From Cryobacterium sp. SO2 (GTDB taxonomy: Bacteria; Actinomycetota; Actinomycetes; Actinomycetales; Microbacteriaceae), in assembly GCF_026151165.2 (NCBI RefSeq), contig NZ_CP117849.1, positions 434,001 to 498,000 of the forward strand: a stretch of DNA of 64,000 nucleotides. Direction: 5' to 3'. The translations under genes and the position numbers were made by a program. The notes beneath the pieces were generated by a model. That model was not told the DNA's origin, ran no database searches, and saw only the letters and a program-made list of their open reading frames with translations. Positions 43,943 through 53,523 of this stretch are shown piece after piece. Numbering within the stretch: the stretch's first letter is position 1; every line of letters starts with the position of its first letter.

Positions 43943-44097
43943 TCACTCCCGCGCCGCAATTGTCCGGATGGGGAACAGTTGGCGGTGGTCGGGACCGCGC
44001 GGGCGGGCACCGGTGGCGCCGATCAGGCATTTGTCGTCAATAACCACAAATTGCTTGCGGAACTGAGGATGCCTGTCGTATGCTCCCTATCGAGGCA

Positions 44098-44113
44098 GTC
44101 GAAACGTTTAGAC
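44098..44113. promoter_or_regulatory. LacI operator candidate before the xyloglucan-module regulator
   Basis: GTCGAAACGTTTAGAC, an imperfect palindrome with core GAAACGTTT, 68 bases upstream of the lacI-type gene and matching the perfect site at 45228. Confidence 0.55.
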
Positions 44114-44181
44114 GAACGGCTCGCCACTCGGCTGCAGAACCGCATCCGATACCGCACACCCCTATCGACGACGGAGTCCTG

Positions 44182-45198
44182 ATGGCCAACATTCACGACG
44201 TTGCACGCGTCGCCGGGGTGTCCATCAGCACGGTCTCGTACGCGCTCAGCGGCAAGCGGTCCATCGCGGCCTCCACCAAGCAGCGCATCGACGAGGCCGT
44301 TCTCGAGCTCGACTACCGGGCCAATGCCGGCGCGCGGATGCTCAAGGGCGCGCGCACCAACATCCTCGCGTTGAGTGCCCCGCTGCACGCCGGCACCCAC
44401 GCGCCTGCCCACATGACCTTTGTGCTCTCGGTGGTCACGGCGGCCCGCAAGTACGACTACGACGTGCTGCTGCTCACCCAGGACGAGGCCACCAGCGGAC
44501 TGCGCCGAGTGGTGCGCAGCTCGCTCGTCGACGGCATCGTGCTGCTGGACGTCTCCACCGAAGACCCGCGCACCGACCTGGTGCGTGAGCTCGGCCTGCC
44601 CGCCACCGTGATCGGCATCCCCAACGACACCGACGGTCTCACCTGCGTCGACCTCGACTTCGAGCGGGCGGCCGTGATGGCCGTGCGCCGCCTGGTCGAC
44701 CTCGGCCACCGTGAGATCGGCCTGATCGGCCAGGCGCCGGCGGTCTACGAGCGCGGCTCCAACTTTCCGCCGCGGTTCCGCGACGCCTTCCTGGCCGAGG
44801 CCGCACGCCTGGGCGCCACCGTGGCGTTCACGCCGGCGCCCGAGGAATCGGCCGGGGTTCGGGCGGCGTTCGACGGCCTGACGGCGACCCTGCCCGGTAT
44901 GACCGGGCTGGTGCTGCACAGCAACGAGCCCGTGCAGTCCATGGTGCTTGAGCTCCTCAGCCAGCGCGGCATCAGCGTGCCGAACGACCTCTCGGTCATC
45001 TCGGCCTGCTCCAGCTTCTCCACCGACCACCTCACCCCGCCCCTCGACGTGATCCCGTTACCCGCCGACCAGTCCTGCACACGCGCGATCGAGCTCACCA
45101 TGGCCCAGTTCGCCGGCGATGTGCTGCCGCACGTCGAGTTCATCGAACCGACGTACGTCGAGCTCGGCTCGACAGCCCCCAGCCCCCTCCACCCCTAG
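44182..45198 (+). CDS. LacI-family transcriptional regulator of the xyloglucan module
   Basis: A 338-residue LacI-family repressor. It has the N-terminal helix-turn-helix IHDVARVAGVSISTVSYALSG, hinge NAGARMLKG and a ligand domain (VDGIVLLDVSTEDPR, LIGQAPAVYERGSN). ATG 44182 is chosen as the family start; an upstream in-frame ATG would swallow the operator. It stands between two sites of the same palindrome, one before itself and one before the importer operon, so it probably represses both. Inducer presumably isoprimeverose or a related oligosaccharide. Confidence 0.9.
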   Translation: MANIHDVARVAGVSISTVSYALSGKRSIAASTKQRIDEAVLELDYRANAGARMLKGARTNILALSAPLHAGTHAPAHMTFVLSVVTAARKYDYDVLLLTQDEATSGLRRVVRSSLVDGIVLLDVSTEDPRTDLVRELGLPATVIGIPNDTDGLTCVDLDFERAAVMAVRRLVDLGHREIGLIGQAPAVYERGSNFPPRFRDAFLAEAARLGATVAFTPAPEESAGVRAAFDGLTATLPGMTGLVLHSNEPVQSMVLELLSQRGISVPNDLSVISACSSFSTDHLTPPLDVIPLPADQSCTRAIELTMAQFAGDVLPHVEFIEPTYVELGSTAPSPLHP

Positions 45199-45227
45199 AA
45201 CCCGGAAAGGATTCCCGCGGCGGCACT

Positions 45228-45243
45228 ATCGAAACGTTTCGAT
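45228..45243. promoter_or_regulatory. Perfect 16-bp LacI operator before the xyloglucan importer
   Basis: ATCGAAACGTTTCGAT is a perfect 16-bp palindrome with central CG, 98 bases upstream of the binding-protein gene and 29 bases after the regulator gene. Confidence 0.7.
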
Positions 45244-45341
45244 TCGCCACCGGCACCCGCACCACCCGCAGCACCGCACCATCCGCCCCATCGCACCACC
45301 TGCATCTCACTATCAGCGCACCACTACAAGGAAGTAGAACA

Positions 45342-46640
45342 GTGAAGAAAACCAAGAGAAGCCTCGCCGGCATTGCCGTGCTCGGCGTCAGCGCCCTCCT
45401 GCTCTCCGCCTGCTCGGCCGGCGGCTCCGGCGGCGGCGACAGCAACACCCTCAAGCTCTGGCACTTCGAGAGCGACACCAGCGCGATGGGCATCGCCTGG
45501 ACCGAAGCCATCAAGGTCTTCGAAGAAGAAACCGGCGCAAAGGTCGAGTTCGAGGAGAAGAGCTTCGAGCAGATCCGCTCCACCGCCAGCCAGGTTCTCA
45601 ACTCCGACGAGGCCCCCGACATCCTCGAGTACAACAAGGGCAACGCCACCGCCGGCCTCCTCGCCAGCCAGGGCCTGCTCAGCGACCTCGACGACGACTA
45701 CGCCGAGTACGGCTGGGACGACGCCCTCGCCCCGTCGCTGCAGACCACCGCGCGCTACGACGAAGACGGCATCATGGGCTCCGGCGCGTTCTACGGCGTG
45801 CCCAACTACGGCGAGTTCGTGGAGATGTACTACAACAAGGACATGTTCGCCGCCGCCGGACTCGAGGTGCCGACCACCGTCGCCGAACTCGAGACCGTCA
45901 TGGCCGCCTTCGTCGACCAGGGCATCACCCCGCTGGCCGAGTCCGCCGCCGAGTACCCGCTGGGCCAGCTCTGGTACCAGCTCGCGCTCACCAAGGCCGA
46001 CCGCTCCTTCGTCGACGACTACCAGCTCTACACCGGCGACGTGGACTGGTCCGGCCCCGAGCTGAGCTACGCCACCGAGACCATCAAGGACTGGACCGAC
46101 GCCGGCTACATCTCCACCGACGCCAGCGGCTTCAAGGCAGAGGATGCCGGCACCGCGTTCATCAACGGCACCTACCCGATCTTCTACTCGGGTTCCTGGT
46201 GGCACAACCGGTTCACCACCGAGGCCACCGGCTTCGAGTGGGGCACCTTCCTCTTCCCCGAGGCCGAGATGTCGCCCGGTTCCGCCGGCAACATGTGGGT
46301 TATCCCGGAGAAGGCCAAGAACAAGGACCTCGCGGCCCAGTTCATCGACATCACCATGCGCCCCGAGATCCAGGCCCTGATCGGTAACAACGGTGGCATC
46401 CCCGTCGCCGCGAACACCGAAGACATCACGGACCCGAAGAGCCAGGAACTGATCGGCAACTTCAACACCCTCACCGAGAAGGACGGCATCGCGTTCTACC
46501 CGGACTGGCCCACCGCCACGTTCTACGACGAACTGAACGCCGGCCTGCAGGAACTCATCAACGGCACCAAGTCGCCCGCTGACATCAACGAGCAGCTCGG
46601 CGGCCAGTACCAGTCAGGTGTCGAGGACATCGTCGGCTAA
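45342..46640 (+). CDS. Sugar ABC transporter substrate-binding lipoprotein (family 1), xyloglucan module
   Basis: A 432-residue lipoprotein, lipobox LSAC (C24), with family-1 features (TLKLWHFESDTSAMGIAWTEAIKVFEEETG; YGVPNYGEFVEMYYNKDMF; GSWWHNRF). AAGGAAG precedes the ATG. It heads an operon with two permeases, alpha-xylosidase and beta-glucosidase, so its ligand is likely a xylose- and glucose-containing oligosaccharide. No ATPase gene is included; a shared one elsewhere is expected. Confidence 0.91.
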   Translation: MKKTKRSLAGIAVLGVSALLLSACSAGGSGGGDSNTLKLWHFESDTSAMGIAWTEAIKVFEEETGAKVEFEEKSFEQIRSTASQVLNSDEAPDILEYNKGNATAGLLASQGLLSDLDDDYAEYGWDDALAPSLQTTARYDEDGIMGSGAFYGVPNYGEFVEMYYNKDMFAAAGLEVPTTVAELETVMAAFVDQGITPLAESAAEYPLGQLWYQLALTKADRSFVDDYQLYTGDVDWSGPELSYATETIKDWTDAGYISTDASGFKAEDAGTAFINGTYPIFYSGSWWHNRFTTEATGFEWGTFLFPEAEMSPGSAGNMWVIPEKAKNKDLAAQFIDITMRPEIQALIGNNGGIPVAANTEDITDPKSQELIGNFNTLTEKDGIAFYPDWPTATFYDELNAGLQELINGTKSPADINEQLGGQYQSGVEDIVG

Positions 46641-46691
46641 CTCCGCCGGCTCACTCCGGCCACTGCACCGAAGCGTCACCTCGCAGTACCC

Positions 46692-46718
46692 GGCCGGGGG
46701 CCGTCACGGCCCCCGGCC
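46692..46718 (+). terminator. Hairpin after the xyloglucan binding-protein gene
   Basis: GGCCGGGGGCC (46692-46702) pairs perfectly with GGCCCCCGGCC (46708-46718) around GTCAC. It sits between the binding-protein stop and the first permease, like the hairpins after the other three binding-protein genes. Confidence 0.68.
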
Positions 46719-46742
46719 ACCACTCGCAGAGAAGGAAATCGC

Positions 46743-47720
46743 ATGACGACAGCATCCGTAGCCGATGCCCCCGTTGATGCTCCCGCGGCAGGCAACAAGC
46801 CCGTGCGGCAGAGCCTCATCCCGGGAAGCAACCCCAAGACATTCTGGATTTACCTCATTCCGGGCCTGGCCCTGCTCACGCTGATCATCGTGGTTCCCCT
46901 GGTCTGGAACATCTACCTCACCTTCACCGACTACCGCGGCATCAAGCCGCCGGAGTGGGTGGGCCTGGAGAACTGGGTCAAGCTCGCCGGCGACACCACC
47001 TTCTGGACCTCGTTCAGCAACTCCATCGCGATGATCGTGGCCATGGTGGTCGTACCCACCCTGCTCGGCCTGGTGCTCGCCGCCATGCTCTTCGACCTGA
47101 TCGGCAAGAAGTTCGGCGGCAAGATCGCCAGCTTCCTGCGCGCCACCTACTACCTGCCGCAGATCCTCCCCGGCGTCGTCGCCGCGATCGTGATCGGCTG
47201 GATCCTGCGCCCGCAGAACGGCGCCCTCAACCAGGTGCTCGAAGGCATCGGCCTGGGCGGCCTCGCGCAGAACTGGCTCGGCGATCCAGACACCGCCCTG
47301 CCCAGCATCATGGTCATCATGATCTGGGTGCAGCTCGGCTACCCGATCGTGATCTTCATGGCCGCCCTGCAGCGGGTCGACCCTGAGCTCTACGAAGCCG
47401 CCGAACTCGACGGCGCCAACTGGATCCAGCGCTTCCGCGCCATCACGGTGAGCATCATCCGCCCCGAGATCTTCGTGGTCACCCTCACCTGCACCATCGC
47501 GGCCCTCAAGGTCTTCGGCCCGATCTACACCCTCACCGGCGGCGGTCCAGGCACCTCCACCATCGTGCCCGCGTACTACGCGTACAGCGAGTTCTTCCAG
47601 TCCCAGCAAGTGGGCTACGGCGCCACCATCGCCACCGCACTCACCATCGTCATCGCCGCCGTCTCGGTCGTCTTCCTGCTCGCCCAGACCCGACTCGAGC
47701 GCAAGGAAGAGGAACGCTAA
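46743..47720 (+). CDS. Sugar ABC transporter permease (MalF type), xyloglucan module
   Basis: A 325-residue permease with six helices. A cytosolic N-terminus of about 35 residues leads into WIYLIPGLALLTLIIVVPLVWN; the EAA loop is YEAAELDGANWIQRFRAITV; the GGGPGTSTIVPAYYAYSEFF segment is typical of MalF-type subunits. AGAAGGAAATC precedes the ATG. Its stop overlaps the next start (TAATG). Confidence 0.93.
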   Translation: MTTASVADAPVDAPAAGNKPVRQSLIPGSNPKTFWIYLIPGLALLTLIIVVPLVWNIYLTFTDYRGIKPPEWVGLENWVKLAGDTTFWTSFSNSIAMIVAMVVVPTLLGLVLAAMLFDLIGKKFGGKIASFLRATYYLPQILPGVVAAIVIGWILRPQNGALNQVLEGIGLGGLAQNWLGDPDTALPSIMVIMIWVQLGYPIVIFMAALQRVDPELYEAAELDGANWIQRFRAITVSIIRPEIFVVTLTCTIAALKVFGPIYTLTGGGPGTSTIVPAYYAYSEFFQSQQVGYGATIATALTIVIAAVSVVFLLAQTRLERKEEER

Positions 47721-48628
47721 TGACCTCCACCATCCTCGACCCCGCCACCTCGGCCGTCGCCGGCCCGCCGGCCCGGCAGAGCCGCAAACGGCGCAGCAGC
47801 ACCACCCGCAAGTCCCTCGGCGACTGGATGATCCTGCTCGCCGCCGTGCTGATCGGCCTGCTCATCGCGGTGCCGTTCTTCCTCATCCTGATCAACTCGT
47901 TCAAGTCGCCCGCCGACTACAACGCGGCCGGCCCGCTCACCCTGCCCACCGACCTGTACTTCGACGGCATGGTCAACTTCTGGGAGCGGGTGAACTTCCC
48001 CGAGAAGCTCTGGAACAGCTTCTTCATCTCCAGCGTCGTCGCCATCCTGGCCGTGGTCATCTCGTTGCTGAACGCGTTCGCGCTCGGCATCGGCCGGGTG
48101 CGTGGCCGCACCTGGATCGTGCTGCTGATCCTGCTGGCCAATATGCTGCCGCAGGAAGTGCTGCTCTACCCGCTCTACTTCATGTTCAAGAGCGTGGGCC
48201 TCTACGACAACCAGTGGGCCGTGATCATCATCTTCGTGGTCATCCAGAGCGCTTTCGGCACCTACCTGCTGGCCAGCGTGCTCGGCACCTTCCCCAAGGA
48301 GATCCTCGAGGCCGCGTCCCTGGACGGCGCCAGCCGCTGGACGATCCTCTACCGGGTGGTCTACCCGATCACCAAGCCCACCCTGAGCGTGCTGGTGATC
48401 TTCTTCTTCATCTGGACCTGGAATGAGTTCCTCATCCCGCTGACCTTCCTGGTGAGCAACGCGAGTCAGACCGTGCCGGTCTCGATCGCGGTGCTGCAGG
48501 GCGACCGGCTGATGGACGTCACCACCACCAGCGCCTCGGCCCTGCTGGGCCTGTTGCCCACCCTGATCTTCTTCCTCATCTTCCAACGCACCCTCACCAG
48601 GGGCATCACCGCAGGAGCAGTCAAGTAG
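47720..48628 (+). CDS. Sugar ABC transporter permease (MalG type), xyloglucan module
   Basis: A 302-residue permease. The EAA loop reads LEAASLDGASRWTILYRVVYP, and the family C-terminus QRTLTRGITAGAVK is present. Its start overlaps the stop of its partner by one base, and the GH31 gene follows two bases after its stop, so transport and hydrolysis are tightly co-expressed. Confidence 0.93.
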   Translation: MTSTILDPATSAVAGPPARQSRKRRSSTTRKSLGDWMILLAAVLIGLLIAVPFFLILINSFKSPADYNAAGPLTLPTDLYFDGMVNFWERVNFPEKLWNSFFISSVVAILAVVISLLNAFALGIGRVRGRTWIVLLILLANMLPQEVLLYPLYFMFKSVGLYDNQWAVIIIFVVIQSAFGTYLLASVLGTFPKEILEAASLDGASRWTILYRVVYPITKPTLSVLVIFFFIWTWNEFLIPLTFLVSNASQTVPVSIAVLQGDRLMDVTTTSASALLGLLPTLIFFLIFQRTLTRGITAGAVK

Positions 48629-48630
48629 TT

Positions 48631-50970
48631 ATGAAATTCACCGATGGTTTCTGGCACACCCGCCCCGGCGTCACCGCGCTCTACGCGCAGGAGGCGTACG
48701 ACATCGAACAGGTCGGCACCGCGCTGCGGGTGACCGCGCCGACGAAGGTGATCGAACGCCGCGGCGACGTGCTCAACCGCGCCCTGCTCACCGTCACCCT
48801 CTCCTCGCCGCTGCCGGGCATCATCAAGGTGCGCGTCGACCAGCACACCGGCATCGCGACCGGCTCTGGTTTCGACCTGGTCGGCGCCGAGCCGGATGCC
48901 GGTGTCATCGTGATCGACAACACCGGCGGCACCCTCACGGCCGGCCCGCTCACCGCCCGTGTGGCCCTCGGCGCCCCGTTCGCGCTGTCGTTCGAGGCCG
49001 ACGGGCGCACCCTCACCGAGAGCGGGCACAAGTCGATCGGGCACATGCAGCTCGCCCCCGGCGCCCCCGTCGCGGCCGAGCCGGCCGGGGTGTCCGGCGT
49101 CACCACCACCGGGCTCGCGCCGGCGGCGTCCTACACGCACGCGCAACTGTCCCTCGGCGTCGGCGAACTGGTCTACGGCCTCGGCGAGCGCTTCGGCCCG
49201 CTGATCAAGAACGGCCAGACAATCGACATCTGGAACGCCGACGGCGGCACCTCCAGCGAGCAGTCCTACAAGAACGTGCCGTTCTACCTCACCAACCGCG
49301 GCTACGGCGTGCTGGTCAACCACCCCGAGCACGTCTCGTTCGAGGTGGGCACCGAGGCCGTGGAGCGGGTGCAGTTCTCGGTGGCCGGCCCGGCCATCGA
49401 ATACCTGGTGATCTACGGCCCCACCCCCAAGGACGTGCTCGAGCGCTACACCCGGCTCACCGGCCGCCCGGCCCGGGTGCCGGCCTGGTCGTACGGCCTG
49501 TGGCTGTCGACCTCGTTCACCACCCAGTACGACGAAGCCACGGTGAACAGCTTCATCGACGGCATGGCCGAACGCGACCTGCCGCTCTCCGTCTTCCACT
49601 TCGACTGCTTCTGGATGCGCGAATTCAACTGGACCGACTTCGAATGGGACCCGCGGGTGTTCCCCGACCCCGAGGGCATGCTCACCCGGCTGCACGAGAA
49701 GAACCTGCACGTGAGCGCCTGGATCAACCCGTACATCGCCCAGCGGGCCGGCATCTTCGCCGAGGCCGCTGCGGCCGGCTACCTGGTGAAGAAGGCCAAC
49801 GGCGACGTCTGGCAGTGGGACATGTGGCAGGCCGGCATGGGCCTGGTCGACTTCACCAACCCGGCCGCCGTCACCTGGTTCCAGGGCAAGCTGCGCGGTC
49901 TCTTCGCGCAGGGTGTCGACGCCATCAAGACCGACTTCGGCGAACGCATCCCCACGGATGTGGTGTGGCACGACGGCTCGTCGGCCGACGTGATGCACAA
50001 CCTCTACAGCCAGCTCTACAACAAGGCCGTCTTCGAGGTGCTGCAGGAGCACCGCGGCGAGGGCGACGCGGTGCTGTTCGCCCGGTCGGCCACCGTCGGC
50101 GGCCAGATGCAGCCCGTGCACTGGGGCGGAGACAACTCCTCCAGCTACGAGTCGATGGCCGAGACCCTGCGCGGCGGGCTCTCCCTGGCGTTTTCCGGCT
50201 TCGGCTACTGGAGCCACGACATCGGCGGCTTCGAGGGCATGCCCGACCCGGCCGTGTTCAAGCGCTGGCTGGCCTTCGGCCTGCTCTCCAGCCACTCCCG
50301 GTTGCACGGCTCCACCAGCTACCGGGTGCCGTGGCTCTTCGACGACGGCCGGGAGGAGCCCGGCCAGAGCGCCGTGGACGTGACCCGGGTGTTCACCAAA
50401 CTCAAGCTCGCGCTGATGCCCTACCTCTACCAGGTGGGTCTCGAGGCGCACAGCGTCGGCGCCCCGTTCATGCGGCCGATGCAGCTCGAGTTCCCCGGCG
50501 ACCCGGCCGTGGACTACCTCGACCGGCAGTACCTGCTCGGCGCCGACCTGCTCGTGGCGCCGGTGTTCAGCGAGTCCGGCGACGTGCAGTACTATCTGCC
50601 CGCCGGCACCTGGACCAACTACCTCACCGACGAGGTCGTGGAGGGCCCGGTCTGGCGCCGCGAGACCCACGCCTTCGACAGCCTTCCGCTCTGGGTGCGC
50701 GGGGGAGCGGTGCTCGTCACCGGCTCCCGCGACGACCGGCCCGACTACGACTACACCGATGAGGCCCTCGTCACCGTCTACCCCGGCGGCACCGGCGAAG
50801 CCAGGACCGTCGACATCAGCAACCCGCTGGACGGCACCCACATCACCGTCACCGTCACGAGCGACGGCGACAACACCGTCGTCACCAGCGATTCGGCGGC
50901 GCCGTTCCGCGCCCGGCTCGCCGGTGGCACTACCGTTGTCGCTACCGACCGAAAGGCACTTCTTCGATGA
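48631..50970 (+). CDS. yicI: GH31 alpha-xylosidase (YicI type)
   Basis: A 779-residue cytosolic GH31 enzyme. The nucleophile D435 lies in IKTDFGERIPTDV and the acid/base D501 in HWGGDNSSSYESMAE; their spacing of 66 residues equals that of E. coli YicI, and the GERIPTDV and SGFGYWSHDIGGFEG motifs are those of alpha-xylosidases rather than alpha-glucosidases. It removes xylose from the non-reducing end of isoprimeverose and xyloglucan oligosaccharides. The ATG has little Shine-Dalgarno and probably relies on coupling. Its stop overlaps the GH1 start (ATGA). Confidence 0.94.
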   Translation: MKFTDGFWHTRPGVTALYAQEAYDIEQVGTALRVTAPTKVIERRGDVLNRALLTVTLSSPLPGIIKVRVDQHTGIATGSGFDLVGAEPDAGVIVIDNTGGTLTAGPLTARVALGAPFALSFEADGRTLTESGHKSIGHMQLAPGAPVAAEPAGVSGVTTTGLAPAASYTHAQLSLGVGELVYGLGERFGPLIKNGQTIDIWNADGGTSSEQSYKNVPFYLTNRGYGVLVNHPEHVSFEVGTEAVERVQFSVAGPAIEYLVIYGPTPKDVLERYTRLTGRPARVPAWSYGLWLSTSFTTQYDEATVNSFIDGMAERDLPLSVFHFDCFWMREFNWTDFEWDPRVFPDPEGMLTRLHEKNLHVSAWINPYIAQRAGIFAEAAAAGYLVKKANGDVWQWDMWQAGMGLVDFTNPAAVTWFQGKLRGLFAQGVDAIKTDFGERIPTDVVWHDGSSADVMHNLYSQLYNKAVFEVLQEHRGEGDAVLFARSATVGGQMQPVHWGGDNSSSYESMAETLRGGLSLAFSGFGYWSHDIGGFEGMPDPAVFKRWLAFGLLSSHSRLHGSTSYRVPWLFDDGREEPGQSAVDVTRVFTKLKLALMPYLYQVGLEAHSVGAPFMRPMQLEFPGDPAVDYLDRQYLLGADLLVAPVFSESGDVQYYLPAGTWTNYLTDEVVEGPVWRRETHAFDSLPLWVRGGAVLVTGSRDDRPDYDYTDEALVTVYPGGTGEARTVDISNPLDGTHITVTVTSDGDNTVVTSDSAAPFRARLAGGTTVVATDRKALLR

Positions 50971-52424
50971 CCAGCACCACAACGCCGGCCGCCACCGCCG
51001 GAAACCCCGATTACCGGGACGCCGGCCTGGTGTTCCCCGACTCATTCATCTTCGGCTCCGCCACCGCCAGCTACCAGGTGGAGGGTGCCTTCGACGAAGA
51101 CGGCCGCGGGCCCTCGATCTGGGATACCTTCAGCCACACGCCGGGCAAGATCTGGAACGAGGACACCGGCGATGTCGCCGCCGACCACTACCACCGGCTT
51201 GAGGCCGACCTCGACCTGATGAGCTCGCTGGGACTGGCCGCGTACAGGTTCTCGATCTCCTGGTCGCGCATCCAGCCCACCGGCCGGGGCCCGGCGAACC
51301 AGAAGGGGCTCGACTTCTATGCCCGCCTGATCGACGGGCTCATTGCGCGCGGCATCCGCCCCATCGTCACCATGTACCACTGGGACCTGCCGCAGGCGCT
51401 CGAAGACGAGGGCGGCTGGACCAACCGGGCCACCGCCTACGCCTTCGCCGACTACGCGGCGATCCTGGGCGCGGCCTTCGGCGACCGGGTGGACACCTGG
51501 ACCACGCTGAACGAGCCCTGGTGCTCGGCGTACCTCGGCTACGGCTCCGGCGCGCACGCGCCCGGCCGCACCGATGGCGCCGCTGCGCTCGCGGCCGTGC
51601 ACCACCTCAACCTCGCGCACGGCCTGGCGATCCTGGCCCTCAAGCCCCTCGTCACCAACGACCCCGACTTCTCGATCACCCTCAACCTGCACGTGCTGCG
51701 CGGCGAGGGCGAGACCGGACCGGAGGCCGTGCGGCAGATCGACGCCCTGGCCAACCGGGTGTTCCTCGGCCCGCTGCTGAAGGGCGCGTACCCGGCGGAT
51801 GTGCTCGAAGACACCAAGGGAATCAGCGACTGGGCTTTCGTTCTGCCCGGCGACACCGAGATCATCCACCAGCCGCTCGAGGTGCTCGGCGTTAACTACT
51901 ACTCCACCACGCTGGTGCGGCTGTGGGACGGCGAGTCGCCCCGGGAGAACGCCGACGGCCACAAGGACGTCGGCGCGTCACCGTGGCCGGGCGCGGACAG
52001 GGTCGAGTTCCTCGCCCAGCCGGGCCCGTACACCGAGATGGGCTGGAACATCGACCCGTCCGGCCTCGAGGACCTCCTCGTGTCGTTGCACGAGGAGTTC
52101 CCGAACCAGCCGCTGATGGTCACCGAGAACGGGGCCGCGTTCGCCGACACGGTGGTGCAGACCGACGACGGTCCCCGCGTGCACGACGTGGAGCGCACCG
52201 ACTACCTGCGCCGGCACTTCACCGCCGCGCACCGGGCGATGGCCCGTGGCGTCGACCTGCGCGGCTACCAAGTGTGGTCGCTGATGGACAACTTCGAGTG
52301 GGGCTACGGCTACTCCAAGCGCTTCGGCATCATCCACGTGGACTACGAGACCCTCGAGCGCACCCCGAAAGACAGCGCCCGCTGGTACGCCGCCCTGGTC
52401 GCCACCCGCACCCTCCCCGCCTAG
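50967..52424 (+). CDS. GH1 beta-glucosidase
   Basis: A 485-residue GH1 enzyme of standard length. The N-terminal signature FIFGSATASYQVEGAFDEDG is present, with acid/base E183 in TLNEPWC and nucleophile E387 in MVTENGA. It lacks a signal peptide and so acts on imported glucosides. Working after alpha-xylosidase, it would split the exposed cello-oligosaccharide backbone to glucose (inference from context). Last gene of the operon, followed by a two-part hairpin. Confidence 0.95.
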   Translation: MTSTTTPAATAGNPDYRDAGLVFPDSFIFGSATASYQVEGAFDEDGRGPSIWDTFSHTPGKIWNEDTGDVAADHYHRLEADLDLMSSLGLAAYRFSISWSRIQPTGRGPANQKGLDFYARLIDGLIARGIRPIVTMYHWDLPQALEDEGGWTNRATAYAFADYAAILGAAFGDRVDTWTTLNEPWCSAYLGYGSGAHAPGRTDGAAALAAVHHLNLAHGLAILALKPLVTNDPDFSITLNLHVLRGEGETGPEAVRQIDALANRVFLGPLLKGAYPADVLEDTKGISDWAFVLPGDTEIIHQPLEVLGVNYYSTTLVRLWDGESPRENADGHKDVGASPWPGADRVEFLAQPGPYTEMGWNIDPSGLEDLLVSLHEEFPNQPLMVTENGAAFADTVVQTDDGPRVHDVERTDYLRRHFTAAHRAMARGVDLRGYQVWSLMDNFEWGYGYSKRFGIIHVDYETLERTPKDSARWYAALVATRTLPA

Positions 52425-52449
52425 CCAGCACCCTCCCGCCCCGTCCCCC

Positions 52450-52504
52450 GAGCCGTGAGTTGAGCCCCGAAAACCTTGGGTTTTCGGGGCTTTTCTCACG
52501 GCTC
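52450..52504. terminator. Two-part hairpin terminator between convergent genes
   Basis: Outer arms GAGCCGTGAG (52450-52459) and CTCACGGCTC (52495-52504) enclose an inner perfect 11-bp stem CCCCGAAAACC (52465-52475) / GGTTTTCGGGG (52479-52489), followed by CTTTT. It ends the GH1 operon and, read the other way, the SDR gene. The outer arms recur with identical spacing at 62410-62464. Confidence 0.8.
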
Positions 52505-52512
52505 GCGGAAGG

Positions 52513-53373
52513 TTAGCGGGGGTCTTGCCAGGAGTGGGCGGGGGAGAAGCCCAGGAGGCGGCGGGCCTTGGTAATGGAGAGAAGCGTGGTGCGACCGTCG
52601 ATGTCCGCGGTCACCGGCACGGCGGGGAAGACCTCGGCGGCCAGGTCGGCGCTGGGCCGGCGCATCACGGTGTCGGCGGCGGCGATGATGAAGCGCTCGA
52701 AGCCGGGCGGGGCCACCTGCAGCGCCTTGAGCACGGCCTGGGCGCCGTCACGGCCGTCGATGTAGCCCCAGAGGTTCCACTTGCGCAGCGTCGCATCCGT
52801 TTGGAAGTCCTCGAAGGCGTCGTAGTCCTCGGGGTCCATCACGTTGGAGAACCGCAGCGCCGTGATCGACAGCGTCGGGTCCCAGCGCACCAGCTCGATC
52901 GCCATCTGCTCCTCGAGGTGCTTGACCAGCGAGTAAGTGCTCTCCGGCCGGGCCGGGTACTCCTCGTCCACCGGGATGTAGGGCGGGTCGGTGTCGAACG
53001 GCAAGCCGAGCACGGTCTCGCTCGAGGCGTAGACGATGCGGCGGATGCCCACGCGGCGGGCCGCCTGGAACACGTTGTAGGTGGCGAGCATGTTGTTGTG
53101 GAAGGTCGCTACATCCGGTGCCAGGCCCGGCGCGGGGATCGCGCCCAGGTGCACCACGGCGTCGAAACCGTCGGCCTGGTCGTTGACACCGGAGAAGGCG
53201 TCGATCACCTGGCCGTAGTCGGTGAGGTCGATGCGCACGAAGCCCGCTCCGCGGCTGCCGGTCAGGTCGAAGTTGATCACCTGATGGCCCTCGGCGCGCA
53301 GCCGTTCGAGCACGGTCTTGCCGAGTTTTCCGCTGCCGCCGGTGAGGGCGATTCTCATGCTGGGGAATTCCAT
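52513..53373 (-). CDS. NAD(P)-dependent SDR epimerase/dehydratase-like enzyme
   Basis: A 286-residue extended short-chain dehydrogenase. The nucleotide-binding loop is LTGGSGKLG, followed by FDLTGSRGAGFVRIDLTD, VVHLGAIPAPG, the catalytic Ser region YASSETVLG and YSLVK (Tyr-x3-Lys). Similar proteins include uronate and aldose dehydrogenases and sugar epimerases. ATG 53373 is preferred over 53379 because AAGG then has six bases of spacing. It is divergent from the second ROK regulator, with a ROK-type operator candidate between, so it is probably a sugar-metabolic enzyme of the island; its substrate is unknown. Confidence 0.82.
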   Translation of the reverse strand: MEFPSMRIALTGGSGKLGKTVLERLRAEGHQVINFDLTGSRGAGFVRIDLTDYGQVIDAFSGVNDQADGFDAVVHLGAIPAPGLAPDVATFHNNMLATYNVFQAARRVGIRRIVYASSETVLGLPFDTDPPYIPVDEEYPARPESTYSLVKHLEEQMAIELVRWDPTLSITALRFSNVMDPEDYDAFEDFQTDATLRKWNLWGYIDGRDGAQAVLKALQVAPPGFERFIIAAADTVMRRPSADLAAEVFPAVPVTADIDGRTTLLSITKARRLLGFSPAHSWQDPR

Positions 53374-53412
53374 GGACATCCTTGTCTGCGTCGTACGGGT
53401 GACGCCTCGACC

Positions 53413-53440
53413 CGATTTGTGGCGGTCTGCAACGTATCAC
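53413..53440. promoter_or_regulatory. Candidate ROK-type operator between SDR and second ROK gene
   Basis: A 28-base element starting CGATTTGTGGCGGTCTGCAA with half-sites GTGGC-N5-GCAAC and ending TATCAC, matching the xylA site at 20 of 28 bases without gaps. It lies 40 bases before the SDR start, oriented as at xylA. Confidence 0.55.
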
Positions 53441-53523
53441 GGCCGCCGGGGAGAGTTGCCGGGTACTCTGGGGGCCAGAGTGACTCACGCTCGCAGACCG
53501 GGCGTCAGCCAGACGGAGGAACC